Of a DNA stretch of 64,000 nucleotides, positions 33,829-42,061 are shown one piece after another. A program made the translations under genes and the position numbers. Below the pieces are notes generated by a model. The model had not been told where the DNA came from. It saw only the letters and a program-made list of their open reading frames with translations, and did not search any database. This DNA is from Pontibacter vulgaris (GTDB lineage Bacteria > Bacteroidota > Bacteroidia > Cytophagales > Hymenobacteraceae): assembly GCF_022758145.1 (NCBI RefSeq), contig NZ_JAJVDH010000007.1, positions 1-64,000 of the forward strand. Reading direction: 5' to 3'. Positions within the stretch are counted from its first letter, which is position 1. Every line of letters starts with the position of its first letter.

Positions 33829-36800
33829 ATGAACAAACATTTACGCACTTTTTTTCTCCTGCTTTTCACTTTTACCCTTTCCACTGCAAGCGCTCAATGG
33901 ACCTGGCTAAACCCGAAACCCTCTGGTAACACAGGTAAAAGTATCACATTTGTCAATGAGCAAACCGGCTTTATTGTTAACGGGTCTCAGTTGCTTCAAA
34001 CAAAAGATGCCGGCGCAACCTGGGATGTGAAGCAAAGTATTACAAGCGGAAATGAAATCAGGTTCAGAGGTGAGATCGGTTTTATTGCAGGCGATTTTGG
34101 GAATGTATACAGATCTGTTGATAAAGGCGAATCCTGGCAGAAGTTAACCGTAAATACACAGGAAAACTTGAATACTGTCAATATCCTGCACCCTGATACC
34201 ATTTATATTACCAGTGACAAAAGCCTAATAAAAACTACAGACGGCGGTAAAACCTGGAGCACGAAAGGTATAGAACCTCCTCAAACTGATCCCTATTATC
34301 CCAACCAGTCATCTGTCACAAAATCTTTCTTTATCAACTCCAAAGTAGGTCATGCGGCTTGCAAAGGGGGTAAAATTCTGAAAACAATCGACGGTGGAGA
34401 ATCCTGGTATATAACAGAAAGTGTTAACTCCATCCCGTCTGACTATTTCACTATTCACTTTGTGAACAGCAAAGTTGGTTTTGCTTCCAAGCAACATAAT
34501 ACAATTGTAAAAACGACCGACGGTGGGGAAACGTGGACTCCCCTATCCAACAGATTGGTACCCGACGCTGCTTACTCCCTTTACTTTTTAAATGAAAATG
34601 TCGGCTTTTTTGCGGGAGATAACGGTGCTATTCATAAAACCACCGACGGTGGGCATACCTGGCAATGGATTAGTTTCCAGAACGCACGTATTGACGCAAC
34701 CTCTATCTATGGTATACATTTTATCAATGTAAATGTGGGGTATGCAACTGGTGCAAGAGGCAGAATAGTAAAGACGACAGATGGTGGTATAACATGGACT
34801 GAATACGCATTTACCTACAATAACATCGGGGATATGGCATTTCCTTCCAGTACTACCGGGTATGCGCTTGGGTCGGAACTATACAAGACAACTGACAAAG
34901 GCGCAACCTGGAAAACTGTTAATACGGGACTGGATGAGTCAATGAACTACTATAGATTAGCACAGTTTTTTTCTGCTGACACAGGATACGTAGTAGCGCA
35001 TGAAGGATTTTACAGCAACAGCATAGACCAGTTGTTTAGGACGAACGATGGAGGAAACACCTGGACGAAGCTATCCTTACATACCTATGGGATTAGAATT
35101 AGTTCTATTTATTTTCTTAATAACAGGATCGGCTATGTCTGTACTGATTCGTACTCCGGGAATGGCTTCTTAAAAACTGTTGACGGAGGCAAGACTTGGC
35201 AGCGTATTTCCAGCTTCACCGGCGCAACCAAAATGCATTTCATAGACGTTAACAACGGCTTTGCCATTCTAAATGGTGATCTGTACAGAACCACCAATGG
35301 AGGCCTTAACTGGACAAAGATCTATGAAGTATATGGCTCATTTACTGCCTTCAGCTTTGTAAATGATAAGGTAGGTTATATTTCAGCAGAGTATGGTGTG
35401 GTACTGAAAACGAAAGATGGTGGCGCAACCTGGGAGGAGCTCAAAACAGAATACGATCACTTGAAGGCCATTGCTTTCTACAGCGAGAATGTAGGATATG
35501 TGACGGGCGAGTACGGGAAAAACTTCCGTACATCAGATGGCGGGTATACCTGGGAGTCGGTCAGCATGCCTTCCCTGATTACAAAACTGGTTATTACAGA
35601 AGACAAAGAATTGTTTGCTGCCGGAAATTACGGCAGAATACTGAAGAGTGCCGTCACCTATGATGAGTATTCTCTAAAGGCTCTGCCGGCAAGTGATGTG
35701 ACTGCTGACGGTGCTGTATTGACAGGCGTTATAGCTTCAAACAACGAGGAGATCGCCAATATCCGGATTGAGTATGGCAAAGGCATGTTCTTCGACAAAA
35801 GAATCGACCTAACTCCTGCCCGGGTCCAGGCAAATTCTGCCGAAAAGTATACCCACACTTTAAAAGACCTGGAACCTGATACAGAGTATTTTTTCAGGAT
35901 CAGGGCAACTTACAAGGGGACAGAACGCTCCAGCCAGTTTATACAGTTCAAAACCCGTCCTGCTTTCTCACTAAACTACGGTATGGCCTATAATGTAACA
36001 ACAAACAGCGCTGAGCTAAGTTGGCATGTAGCCTCTAACCTGGGCGAAATAACCAACATACAGTTTGAATATGCTACCGATAATAGCTTTACCAACCCTT
36101 CAAGTATAGCAGCCTCTCCGGGTACCGTACCAGGTAATGGTTCAGCTTCCGTTGTGGCGTCTTTGCAGCAATTGAAACCAGGCACCCGTTATTATGGACG
36201 TTTAAAGATCACTTATAAATCAAAAGAATATTATGGCATTCCTTTCAGCTTTAATACCAGACACAAGTATCTAATTTCAATCCAGCCGCCTGTGGTCACT
36301 GAAACTGCAGTAAGGTGGGGTGCAAGGGTTGAGACCAATCATGGCGATGTCACAAAACTAATGTTTGAGTATGGTAAGAGCCGTGATTTTGGCCAGGAAG
36401 CGGTTGTTTCCCCTGATGTGGTTCCGAACAATGCCTGGAGAAACGTACAGGCCAGCCTAACGGATCTGGAGCCGGAGACTGTATACTATTACAGGTTAAA
36501 AGCCCTGCAGGGAGACAAGGCAATCTATAGCACCACGCATATGTTCCGGGCAAGCGGGGGCGTGCTGATTGAGGCCGATAAAGCGGAGCAGGTAACCGGC
36601 ACCAGCGCCATTCTCACCGGCTTTATTGCTCCGCAAGGCAGTATAGTTAGCAATATCCAGATCGAGTACGGCGAAACCCAAGCCCTGGGTAAAACGGTAG
36701 CCGCAACACCAAACTTCCTATATACTGGCACAGGCACTGTGCAGGCAGAAGTACAGGATCTGGTGGCCAACACTGTGTACTATTTCAGAATTAAAGGTAC

Positions 36801-37107
36801 AGTTAACGGTGCTGAGCTTTATAGTGTAAACGCCTCATTCGCAACAGCGGCCCCGACCGGCATATCCGACGAAGAAGATCGAAAGCTAAGGGTATACCCG
36901 AACCCGACACGGGACAGGCTTACCTTCTCGCACCAGGAGATAATAGAGCGCATCGAGGTATACGACCATATAGGCAAGCGGGTGCTTACCGCGCTACCTA
37001 GTGCAGCGCATTACGTGCTCGACCTTTCGAGGCAGGTTCCGGGAGTTTACCACATCCGGGTATACCACAAGGCCAATGTGCATATCCGTAAAGTAATAAA
37101 GCTCTAG
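33829..37107 (+). CDS. Secreted BNR/Ycf48-like repeat protein with T9SS sorting domain
   Basis: A 1092-aa secreted protein. Signal peptide ends near STASAQ. Residues 20-600 form a beta-propeller region with thirteen Asp-box motifs of type KTTDGGxTW, as in Ycf48-like proteins. Residues about 610-1010 hold four fibronectin-like repeats, each with an IEYG strand and a YYFRI-type strand. The last 75 residues are a type A C-terminal sorting domain (LRVYPNPTRDRLTF to HIRKVIKL) for export by the type IX system and surface attachment. A role in adhesion or polymer binding is possible. It is flanked by hrpB fragments. Confidence 0.9.
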   Translation: MNKHLRTFFLLLFTFTLSTASAQWTWLNPKPSGNTGKSITFVNEQTGFIVNGSQLLQTKDAGATWDVKQSITSGNEIRFRGEIGFIAGDFGNVYRSVDKGESWQKLTVNTQENLNTVNILHPDTIYITSDKSLIKTTDGGKTWSTKGIEPPQTDPYYPNQSSVTKSFFINSKVGHAACKGGKILKTIDGGESWYITESVNSIPSDYFTIHFVNSKVGFASKQHNTIVKTTDGGETWTPLSNRLVPDAAYSLYFLNENVGFFAGDNGAIHKTTDGGHTWQWISFQNARIDATSIYGIHFINVNVGYATGARGRIVKTTDGGITWTEYAFTYNNIGDMAFPSSTTGYALGSELYKTTDKGATWKTVNTGLDESMNYYRLAQFFSADTGYVVAHEGFYSNSIDQLFRTNDGGNTWTKLSLHTYGIRISSIYFLNNRIGYVCTDSYSGNGFLKTVDGGKTWQRISSFTGATKMHFIDVNNGFAILNGDLYRTTNGGLNWTKIYEVYGSFTAFSFVNDKVGYISAEYGVVLKTKDGGATWEELKTEYDHLKAIAFYSENVGYVTGEYGKNFRTSDGGYTWESVSMPSLITKLVITEDKELFAAGNYGRILKSAVTYDEYSLKALPASDVTADGAVLTGVIASNNEEIANIRIEYGKGMFFDKRIDLTPARVQANSAEKYTHTLKDLEPDTEYFFRIRATYKGTERSSQFIQFKTRPAFSLNYGMAYNVTTNSAELSWHVASNLGEITNIQFEYATDNSFTNPSSIAASPGTVPGNGSASVVASLQQLKPGTRYYGRLKITYKSKEYYGIPFSFNTRHKYLISIQPPVVTETAVRWGARVETNHGDVTKLMFEYGKSRDFGQEAVVSPDVVPNNAWRNVQASLTDLEPETVYYYRLKALQGDKAIYSTTHMFRASGGVLIEADKAEQVTGTSAILTGFIAPQGSIVSNIQIEYGETQALGKTVAATPNFLYTGTGTVQAEVQDLVANTVYYFRIKGTVNGAELYSVNASFATAAPTGISDEEDRKLRVYPNPTRDRLTFSHQEIIERIEVYDHIGKRVLTALPSAAHYVLDLSRQVPGVYHIRVYHKANVHIRKVIKL

Positions 37108-37134
37108 AAGCCCGATCTGCCTCAAACAAAACGA

Positions 37135-37174
37135 CAATAAAAAAGCACAGGCTGCAGCCTGTGCTTTTTTATTG
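37135..37174 (+). terminator. Near-perfect bidirectional terminator
   Basis: Self-complementary stem AAAAAGCACAGGC / GCCTGTGCTTTTTT around TGCA. Confidence 0.92.
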
Positions 37175-37176
37175 CC

Positions 37177-37228
37177 GGTGTACCGTCCTGAAATAAGTTG
37201 ACACAACTTAGACTTATGAAAGGAAAAG
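37177..37228. mobile_element. Possible insertion-sequence end remnant
   Basis: TGTACCGTCCTGAAATAAGT followed by TGACACAACTTAG and an ATGAAAGGAAAAG start looks like the left terminal repeat and transposase start of an insertion sequence, cut off where the hrpB fragment begins. No transposase remains, so this is only a suggestion by resemblance. Confidence 0.3.
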
Positions 37229-37229
37229 A

Positions 37230-37466
37230 AGCTAGCTGCGCCAGGCGTTCTGCAATGGTTTTGGCCGCCAGGCGCCGGGGCTCCAGCATCACGATCTTCT
37301 GGCCCTCGAGCCAGGCCTCGTCCAGCAAAGCCAGCGGCAGCAAGGTGCTTTTACCGGCTCCGGGAGGGGCGTTTACGATCAGCGTGTTCTGCGCCGCCAG
37401 GTGCTCCCTAACGGCAGGTATAATTTCCCGAACGGGTAAGTCTATGGTAAATGGGTTGAAAGGCAA
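37230..37466 (-). pseudogene. Truncated hrpB 5' fragment
   Basis: Duplicate of the first 78 codons of hrpB: MPFNPFTIDLPVREIIP, Walker A APPGAGKST, and DEAWLEGQ instead of DESWLEGQ. It differs from the full gene at a handful of positions, mostly silent, then breaks off after AERLAQL. No helicase domain remains. The flanks differ from those of hrpB, so it is a separate insertion or recombination product. Confidence 0.88.
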
Positions 37467-37623
37467 GGGATTTAAGTAGTTAACACAAAGGCATACCCGC
37501 TACACAAGAGAATAAGCTCTTTAAAGTGATTGAATAAAGAAGCAAAATATACATAAGTAATTTTTCACTTTAAATTTTATATTTAATATTACTACTTAAA
37601 AATAAATTACTGTAATAAACTTA

Positions 37624-38088
37624 ATGGATAAAGTTATAATTCCTCTTCTTGCCGCTGCTATTACGAGTTCTTTCGCAGTACTAGCTGTAGTATTAAAAAT
37701 TTGGTTTGATAATCAGGTTGAAAGTGTGAAAATTGATTATCAAAAGCAATTAGAGAATCTAAAAGCAGACTTAAAGGAAACTAAGGATATAAAAATAAAT
37801 AAAGTTAATGCTATTAATTCTAAACGAATTGAGACACAATCTGCTCTATTTAAGAGCTTAGATGCTTTATCGATTATTGATATATTTGATTCTAACGAAC
37901 TATTAGCAAAAGTGCAAGAAGTTGAAAGCTATAGCAGAGCTAATAAAATTTATATAGAGAAGCCTGTTCTTAAAATTACTGAAGAACTATTAGATTATTA
38001 TAAAACTGTTATAAGTTCACCCTCTAATAAAAAATTTGAAACGGAAACTAAGTTACTAGATGAGTACATTAATATATTTATTCAATAA
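37624..38088 (+). CDS. Small membrane/coiled-coil protein, first gene of low-GC cassette
   Basis: A 154-aa protein with one N-terminal transmembrane helix (about 5-27) followed by a Lys/Glu-rich coiled coil (residues 30-70) and a helical tail. No family is recognised. It is strikingly AT-rich and its 3' end overlaps the next gene by 29 bases, so it is translated together with the GHKL ATPase. The membrane anchor plus helical domain could act as a sensor or effector for the ATPase/STAS pair. Confidence 0.65.
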   Translation: MDKVIIPLLAAAITSSFAVLAVVLKIWFDNQVESVKIDYQKQLENLKADLKETKDIKINKVNAINSKRIETQSALFKSLDALSIIDIFDSNELLAKVQEVESYSRANKIYIEKPVLKITEELLDYYKTVISSPSNKKFETETKLLDEYINIFIQ

Positions 38089-39064
38089 AAAGATTACCCC
38101 ACCTAAATATTTCACCGTAACATCAATAATAAACTTCATAAATGATTCCGACAAAGTATTTTCGTTAGCTGGGAAGAAGGCTAAAGGATTTAAACTCGAA
38201 CTAAGCCGTATAAAGTCTGCTTCACTACTTGGGGTTCTTGTTGTATATAAGTTTATTGAATATACTTCAAAGTCTGGCTGCTTCCTTAATCCACGAATAT
38301 CAATAAATGATGTTATGGAAAAGGAATTTGAGAAATATGGCTTTGCAAACTTAATTAATGCTTTTATTAAAGGGCGTGATAAAGATGATAAAGAAATAAA
38401 GAGTAATGAAGAAGATTTAAATGAAAAAGAAAGAGAATACAAGCGACTAAAAGTTTCTATCGGTGATAATTTTATAATTGCTCCGCAAGCTCTCTTAAGG
38501 CATGATCAATACAGTAAAGATAAATTAAATAAAGAGTATCTACCTCAAATACAAAGGTATTATCGATATGATGAAAGAATCGTAAAAATGATTTTTTTAG
38601 TTTTTTCAGAAGTTCTTTTAAACTTCTGGGAGCATGCCGTAGAAGATTCAAACTCAGTAATTGTAGCAAATGGTAACAAACAATTTATAGAAATTGCATG
38701 TGCTGACTCTGGTAATGGAATAGTTGATACTTTAAAAAGTGTATTAACTAACCAAACTTCTGATCCAGAAGTTATTCTTCAAGAAGCTGTTAAAAGAGGA
38801 GTTACTTCTAAAAAGAATACAAATCACATGGGTTATGGTTTGTGGATATTAAATGAAATTGTTACTAGATGCGGTGGACGTATGCATATATATTCTCAGG
38901 GGGGATATTATTATAATAATGAAGGCAAGAAAAGGAGTGGCAAATGTGGTTATTGGCAAGGAAGTATTGTTTATATTGCGCTGCCACTTCACAAGCCTAT
39001 TACTTTAGCAGACATACTAGCAGAAGATATTAATAAAATGGATTTAAAGATTAATTGGGTATGA
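38060..39064 (+). CDS. GHKL-type ATPase with N-terminal STAS-like region
   Basis: A 334-aa protein. Residues about 15-75 have a STAS-like pattern (LELSRIKSASLLGVLVVYKFIEY). Residues 170-320 are a histidine-kinase-type ATPase: N box SEVLLNFWEHA with Glu184, Asn188, Glu191 and His192; G1 box DSGNG at 216-220; G2 box GYGL at 258-261. There is no phospho-acceptor His domain, so it is not a classical sensor kinase; an anti-sigma-like or partner-switching ATPase is more likely. The next gene overlaps by ATGA. AT-rich, apparently acquired. Confidence 0.78.
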   Translation: MSTLIYLFNKKITPPKYFTVTSIINFINDSDKVFSLAGKKAKGFKLELSRIKSASLLGVLVVYKFIEYTSKSGCFLNPRISINDVMEKEFEKYGFANLINAFIKGRDKDDKEIKSNEEDLNEKEREYKRLKVSIGDNFIIAPQALLRHDQYSKDKLNKEYLPQIQRYYRYDERIVKMIFLVFSEVLLNFWEHAVEDSNSVIVANGNKQFIEIACADSGNGIVDTLKSVLTNQTSDPEVILQEAVKRGVTSKKNTNHMGYGLWILNEIVTRCGGRMHIYSQGGYYYNNEGKKRSGKCGYWQGSIVYIALPLHKPITLADILAEDINKMDLKINWV

Positions 39065-39348
39065 AAACTATCAACCTCAATAGGTATAGTCCTATAATAA
39101 GTGATAAAATAGCTGGAGATGAAATCTATTCTACTATAATCAATGAGCTGTCACGGAATGATGCTGTATCTATAGATTTAGATGGAATCAAATCAATGGC
39201 AACATTTTGCGCAAAACAAATTTTCGGGAAATTATATCTAGAATTAGGCCCTAATACATTTTTTCAAAAAATAGCGTTAAGAAACGCTAGTAATGATGTT
39301 AAAACTATCATAAAAATAGGTATTCAGAATGCATTAGAAGATGCTTAA
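39061..39348 (+). CDS. STAS-like (DUF4325-type) protein
   Basis: A 95-aa protein starting at the ATG that overlaps the previous stop (ATGA), implying translational coupling. The fold pattern is STAS-like: VSIDLDGIKSMATFCAKQIFGKLY followed by a helix and a Lys/Ile-rich end (NDVKTIIKIGIQNALE). DUF4325 proteins are recurrent partners of GHKL ATPases. It lacks an obvious phosphorylatable Ser after the DLDG strand. Likely the switch partner of the upstream ATPase. Confidence 0.7.
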   Translation: MKTINLNRYSPIISDKIAGDEIYSTIINELSRNDAVSIDLDGIKSMATFCAKQIFGKLYLELGPNTFFQKIALRNASNDVKTIIKIGIQNALEDA

Positions 39349-39361
39349 AATTAAAATTTTG

Positions 39362-39391
39362 AAAAGCACGAGCACATCGCTCGTGCTTTTT
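39362..39391 (+). terminator. Terminator closing the low-GC cassette
   Basis: Stem AAAAGCACGAGC / GCTCGTGCTTTT with loop ACATC and T tract. Confidence 0.88.
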
Positions 39392-39403
39392 TACCCCCAA
39401 CTG

Positions 39404-39486
39404 ACGCGAGCTTGTAGCTCGTGCCTTTTCTTTTCCACGCAGCTATACCATCAGCTAAAGTAACAGTACGAGCTACAAGCTCGCAC
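39404..39486. repeat. Inverted repeat with GCGAGCTTGTAGCTCGT arms
   Basis: Arms at 39406-39422 and 39469-39485 are reverse complements; each arm is itself nearly palindromic (GAGCTTGTAGCTC). A related word (CACGAACTGCAAGCTCGCG) is at 40115. They bracket the decayed transposase and look like REP elements. Confidence 0.65.
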
Positions 39487-39563
39487 TAGCATTAGTTCTC
39501 ACTAGCGTAATACTTTCCTAACCCAAAAACCCGGACGCATCTGTTATAAGTATAAGCAGGAAC

Positions 39564-40110
39564 ATGAGCCGGAAGTATAAATTTAATAACAAGGAGGGGC
39601 TATACTTTGTAAGCTTTGCCGTGGTGTACTGGATAGACGTGTTTACGCGGGAAGAGTACTTTGCCTTACTTACCGAGAGCCTGGACTAAGCCGCAAAAAC
39701 AAAGGCATGGAAATCTATGCCTGGTGCATCATGCCCAGTCACGTGCACCTCATCTTCCGGGCCAAGGCCAACAACCCGAGCGTGCTGCCGAAGGAACTGA
39801 AAACCTATACTTCCAAGCAAAACAGAAAGCCATTGCCGAGCACAACCAGGAGAGCCGGTGAAATTATAAACCCACCCCTGCCCCTCCCGGGAGGGGAATT
39901 CTACAAAAGGAATTTATTCCCCTCCTCGGAAGGGTTAGGGGTGGGTAAACTTATTGTATCAACTTATGCTTTTAGTTTCTGTGCTATTACTAAATCAAAG
40001 TGCATTATTAGCCGCAGGCTTTGTGTCGGAGCCGGAGAATTGGAAGTATAGCAGCGCGGTGGATTTTAGCGGCGGAAAGGTTTATTGGAGATTGACGTTG
40101 CCTGATTAGT
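39564..40110 (+). pseudogene. Decayed REP-associated (Y1) transposase
   Basis: Starts MSRKYKFNNKEGLYFVSFA, the typical N-terminus of RAYT proteins in Bacteroidota. A frameshift after TESLD moves the frame to RKNKGMEIYAWCIMPSHVHLIF, which holds the HUH metal site (HVH). Homology then stops at a C-rich hairpin (39868-39949), and a C-terminal stretch FVSEPENWKYSSAVDFSGGK is recognisable near 40019-40075 in another frame. The catalytic Tyr region is missing. Inactive. RAYTs mobilise REP palindromes such as those around it. Confidence 0.85.
39868..39949. repeat. C-rich inverted repeat inside the transposase pseudogene
   Basis: Left arm 39868-39900 (CCCACCCCTGCCCCTCCC, then GGGAGGGG) and right arm 39914-39949 (CCCCTCCTCGGAAGGG, then TTAGGGGTGGG) pair over about 30 bases. 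Same kind of core as the arms of the DUF559 element. It replaces the middle of the transposase coding region. Confidence 0.75.
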
Positions 40111-40196
40111 GGAGGCACGAACTGCAAGCTCGCGCCAGCGATGATACAGCGGTAAGTACAAGCTCTCACAAAAGACAATGAACTAGCCCTATAAAC

Positions 40197-40240
40197 TATA
40201 AAAGCGGGGCGCTAACGTTATGTAGCAGCCCCGCTTTTAT
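40197..40240. terminator. Bidirectional terminator
   Basis: Stem ATAAAAGCGGGGC / GCCCCGCTTTTAT with a loop of about 15 bases. It serves the minus-strand SRPBCC gene and blocks reading from the left. Confidence 0.82.
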
Positions 40241-40281
40241 GTATGCAATTAAAATGATTGCTGTTCTGCAACTTACAGACC

Positions 40282-40791
40282 TTAAGCCTCCTGTTTCTGA
40301 GCGGCTAGTAAGGTATCAAGGTTTTCCATTGCCATGGTCAGGCCTTCTTTAAAGCCCATCTGGATGGTGGTTTCGAGTTGTGCCAGGTCATCGAATGTGA
40401 TCAGGTTCTCTACTAAGGTAACTTCCTCTTTGGGTGTAAAGCTTACCTCCCACTTCGATTGCGGCATTTCTGTATTTACCACTCCTTCGGCATCTGCAAA
40501 ACCATCCAGCGCGGTAAAGCGTTTTTTAGGGTCAATGGTCTTGTAATTGGCCAATGCCCAGTGCTCTTCACCTTCGGGGCCCACCATGGCATAGTGCCAG
40601 TAGCCACCTTCTCTGAAATCCATGGTTTTGGTGCGGGCTTTCCAGGGTTTAGGCGCCCACCATTGGTCCAGTATCTCGCTTTTGGTGTAAGCATCCCACA
40701 CCAGCGGGAGCTCTGCTGCAAACTCTCTTTTTACGGTGATCGTTTTGTTTTCCTTGTTCACGGAGAACTCAAATGCAAGGTCGTGTTTCAT
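40282..40791 (-). CDS. SRPBCC (AHSA1-like) domain protein
   Basis: A 169-aa START/AHSA1-fold protein. Signature strands: [21 protein letters not shown] at the N-terminus, [14 protein letters not shown], and [20 protein letters not shown] in the middle. Binds a small hydrophobic ligand. Its ATG overlaps the stop of the ArsR gene (ATGA), a common pairing in which the ArsR regulator controls the SRPBCC gene. Confidence 0.9.
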   Translation of the reverse strand: MKHDLAFEFSVNKENKTITVKREFAAELPLVWDAYTKSEILDQWWAPKPWKARTKTMDFREGGYWHYAMVGPEGEEHWALANYKTIDPKKRFTALDGFADAEGVVNTEMPQSKWEVSFTPKEEVTLVENLITFDDLAQLETTIQMGFKEGLTMAMENLDTLLAAQKQEA

Positions 40792-41108
40792 GGCTTATTT
40801 TGTTTTAGGTTTGATAATACATTGTCAAGTTCGCTGAAACGGTCTTCCCAGATTTTCCTGAACTGGTCCAGCCATTTGTCTATTTCTTTCATTTTAGCTA
40901 CTTCCAGCTGATAGTAAATTTCCCGCCCCTGCTGCTCCTGTTTCACAAGCTGGCACTCCGTCAGGATCTGCAGGTGCTTTGAAATAGCTTGCCTGCTGGT
41001 GTCAAAATGTTCGGCTATCGCATTCGGCGTCATGGCCTGCAGGGCAATCAAACCAATAATGGCTCTTCGGGTAGGGTCAGCTATCGCCTGGAAAACGTCT
41101 CTTCTCAT
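40788..41108 (-). CDS. ArsR-family regulator
   Basis: A 106-aa winged-helix repressor. The recognition segment is [22 protein letters not shown] and the wing follows (GREIYYQLE). No cysteine metal site is visible, so it belongs to the metal-free ArsR group typically paired with AHSA1 proteins. First gene of a two-gene operon. Confidence 0.92.
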   Translation of the reverse strand: MRRDVFQAIADPTRRAIIGLIALQAMTPNAIAEHFDTSRQAISKHLQILTECQLVKQEQQGREIYYQLEVAKMKEIDKWLDQFRKIWEDRFSELDNVLSNLKQNKP

Positions 41109-41124
41109 CTGTCAATTAAAATAT

Positions 41125-41175
41125 GCAACCGTTTGTTTGCTAATATACGTGCAATTAATCGGTTGCGCAATTAAT
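41125..41175 (-). promoter_or_regulatory. Candidate ArsR operator
   Basis: Inverted pair GCAACCG (41125-41131) and CGGTTGC (41160-41166), plus direct copies of GCAATTAAT at 41151 and 41167, just upstream of the regulator start. Plausible autoregulatory site; not confirmed. Confidence 0.45.
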
Positions 41176-41278
41176 TTTTTATTTATTTTTTACTTAACCT
41201 ATTGATTTAGAATTGTCTGGATCAGATTTTCGGTTTGATATTTTATTGCCACACAGCTATATTCAGAACTGCTGCAAG

Positions 41279-41365
41279 CTCGCAATAGTGGTTAGTTGCT
41301 TCGTAGCTGCAGTGGTCCAACCACCCCCAACCCCTCCTTGTCTAAGGCGGGGAGCTTTTCTTTAC
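41279..41365 (+). repeat. Left terminal inverted repeat of DUF559 element
   Basis: Begins CTCGCAATAGTGG and ends near CTTTAC. Contains a C-rich block and CTAAGGCGGGGAGC. Confidence 0.8.
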
Positions 41366-41432
41366 TTACTACTTGAACTTTCTGGCTTTTGGTTGACTTT
41401 CTTACAGATGTATAGATCAAAGTATAGTTACC

Positions 41433-41789
41433 ATGATGCTGCATAATGTAAAGTACCTGAAAGAAAATAGAAGAGGCCTGCGGAACAATCTAACTCCTGC
41501 GGAAGCTGAGTTGTGGAAGCACCTGAAATCCACCCAACTATACGGTCGCAAATTCAGACGCCAGCACAGTATCGGCAACTACATATTAGATTTCTACTGC
41601 CCCTCTGAGCAGTTAGCCATAGAGCTTGACGGTCAAATACATTTCCATTCCGCAGCAGAACAAGACGATATAGTACGAGACCAAACTCTTCAGGAAGCAG
41701 GTATAACCGTTCTCCGCTTTGAAAACAAGGATGTGTTTGATAACCTTGAGGCAGTACTACAGGAAATCAGCAGCAACTTTAGTAAGTAA
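41433..41789 (+). CDS. DUF559 endonuclease-domain protein
   Basis: A 118-aa protein with a very-short-patch-repair-like nuclease fold. The family opening RGLRNNLTPAEAELWKHL is followed by KFRRQHSIGNYILDFYC. Candidate catalytic residues are Asp53, Glu64 and Asp66 (IELDGQIH) with later residues in ITVLRFENKDV. Two adjacent ATGs (41433, 41436) could start it. It is the sole gene between the 87-base inverted repeats, which suggests that it moves or maintains the element. The stop lies in an AGTA tandem run, which does not change the reading frame. Confidence 0.9.
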   Translation: MMLHNVKYLKENRRGLRNNLTPAEAELWKHLKSTQLYGRKFRRQHSIGNYILDFYCPSEQLAIELDGQIHFHSAAEQDDIVRDQTLQEAGITVLRFENKDVFDNLEAVLQEISSNFSK

Positions 41790-41825
41790 GTAAGTAAGTA
41801 AGTACAGGGCAAGGTGAGTTGGTAG

Positions 41826-41913
41826 GTAAAGAAAAAGCTCCCCGCCTTAGCTAAGGAGGGGTTGGGGGTGGTTGGACCACTGCAGCTACAAAGCAACTAA
41901 CCACTATTGCGAG
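41826..41913 (-). repeat. Right terminal inverted repeat of DUF559 element
   Basis: Reverse complement of the left arm; contains GGAGGGGTTGGGGGTGG and ends CACTATTGCGAG. Confidence 0.8.
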
Positions 41914-42061
41914 TTTACAACTGGTATTTTCCTTAACTGTACCCTCCCCAGCTGGCCCGGGCTTTCAGCTTTTCTTATCCTCTTAACTACCTTCAGTTTA
42001 TGGTACCATAACAAACGCCATGGTTAAGGAGTAAAAACAACTAACCATCGCCTGTTACCCC

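Larger units (their letters stand above)
41279..41913. mobile_element. DUF559-nuclease element with long terminal inverted repeats
   Basis: A unit of about 635 bases. Left arm 41279-41365 and right arm 41826-41913 are reverse complements with about three substitutions and one indel in 87. Each arm contains CCACCCCCAACCCCTCC and a CTTAGCTAAG-type minor palindrome. The only gene inside is a DUF559 nuclease. No transposase and no clear target duplication were seen. The arm core resembles free-standing C-rich palindromes at 14745 and 39868. Confidence 0.75.

Noticed and set aside
37624..39348. Reading the cassette as a classical two-component system
   Set aside because: No phospho-acceptor histidine box and no receiver domain are present; the STAS-like partner fits a switch module better.
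41781..41804. AGTA tandem repeat at the end of the DUF559 gene as a phase-variation switch
   Set aside because: The stop codon falls in the second to third repeat unit whatever the copy number, so slippage would not change the protein.
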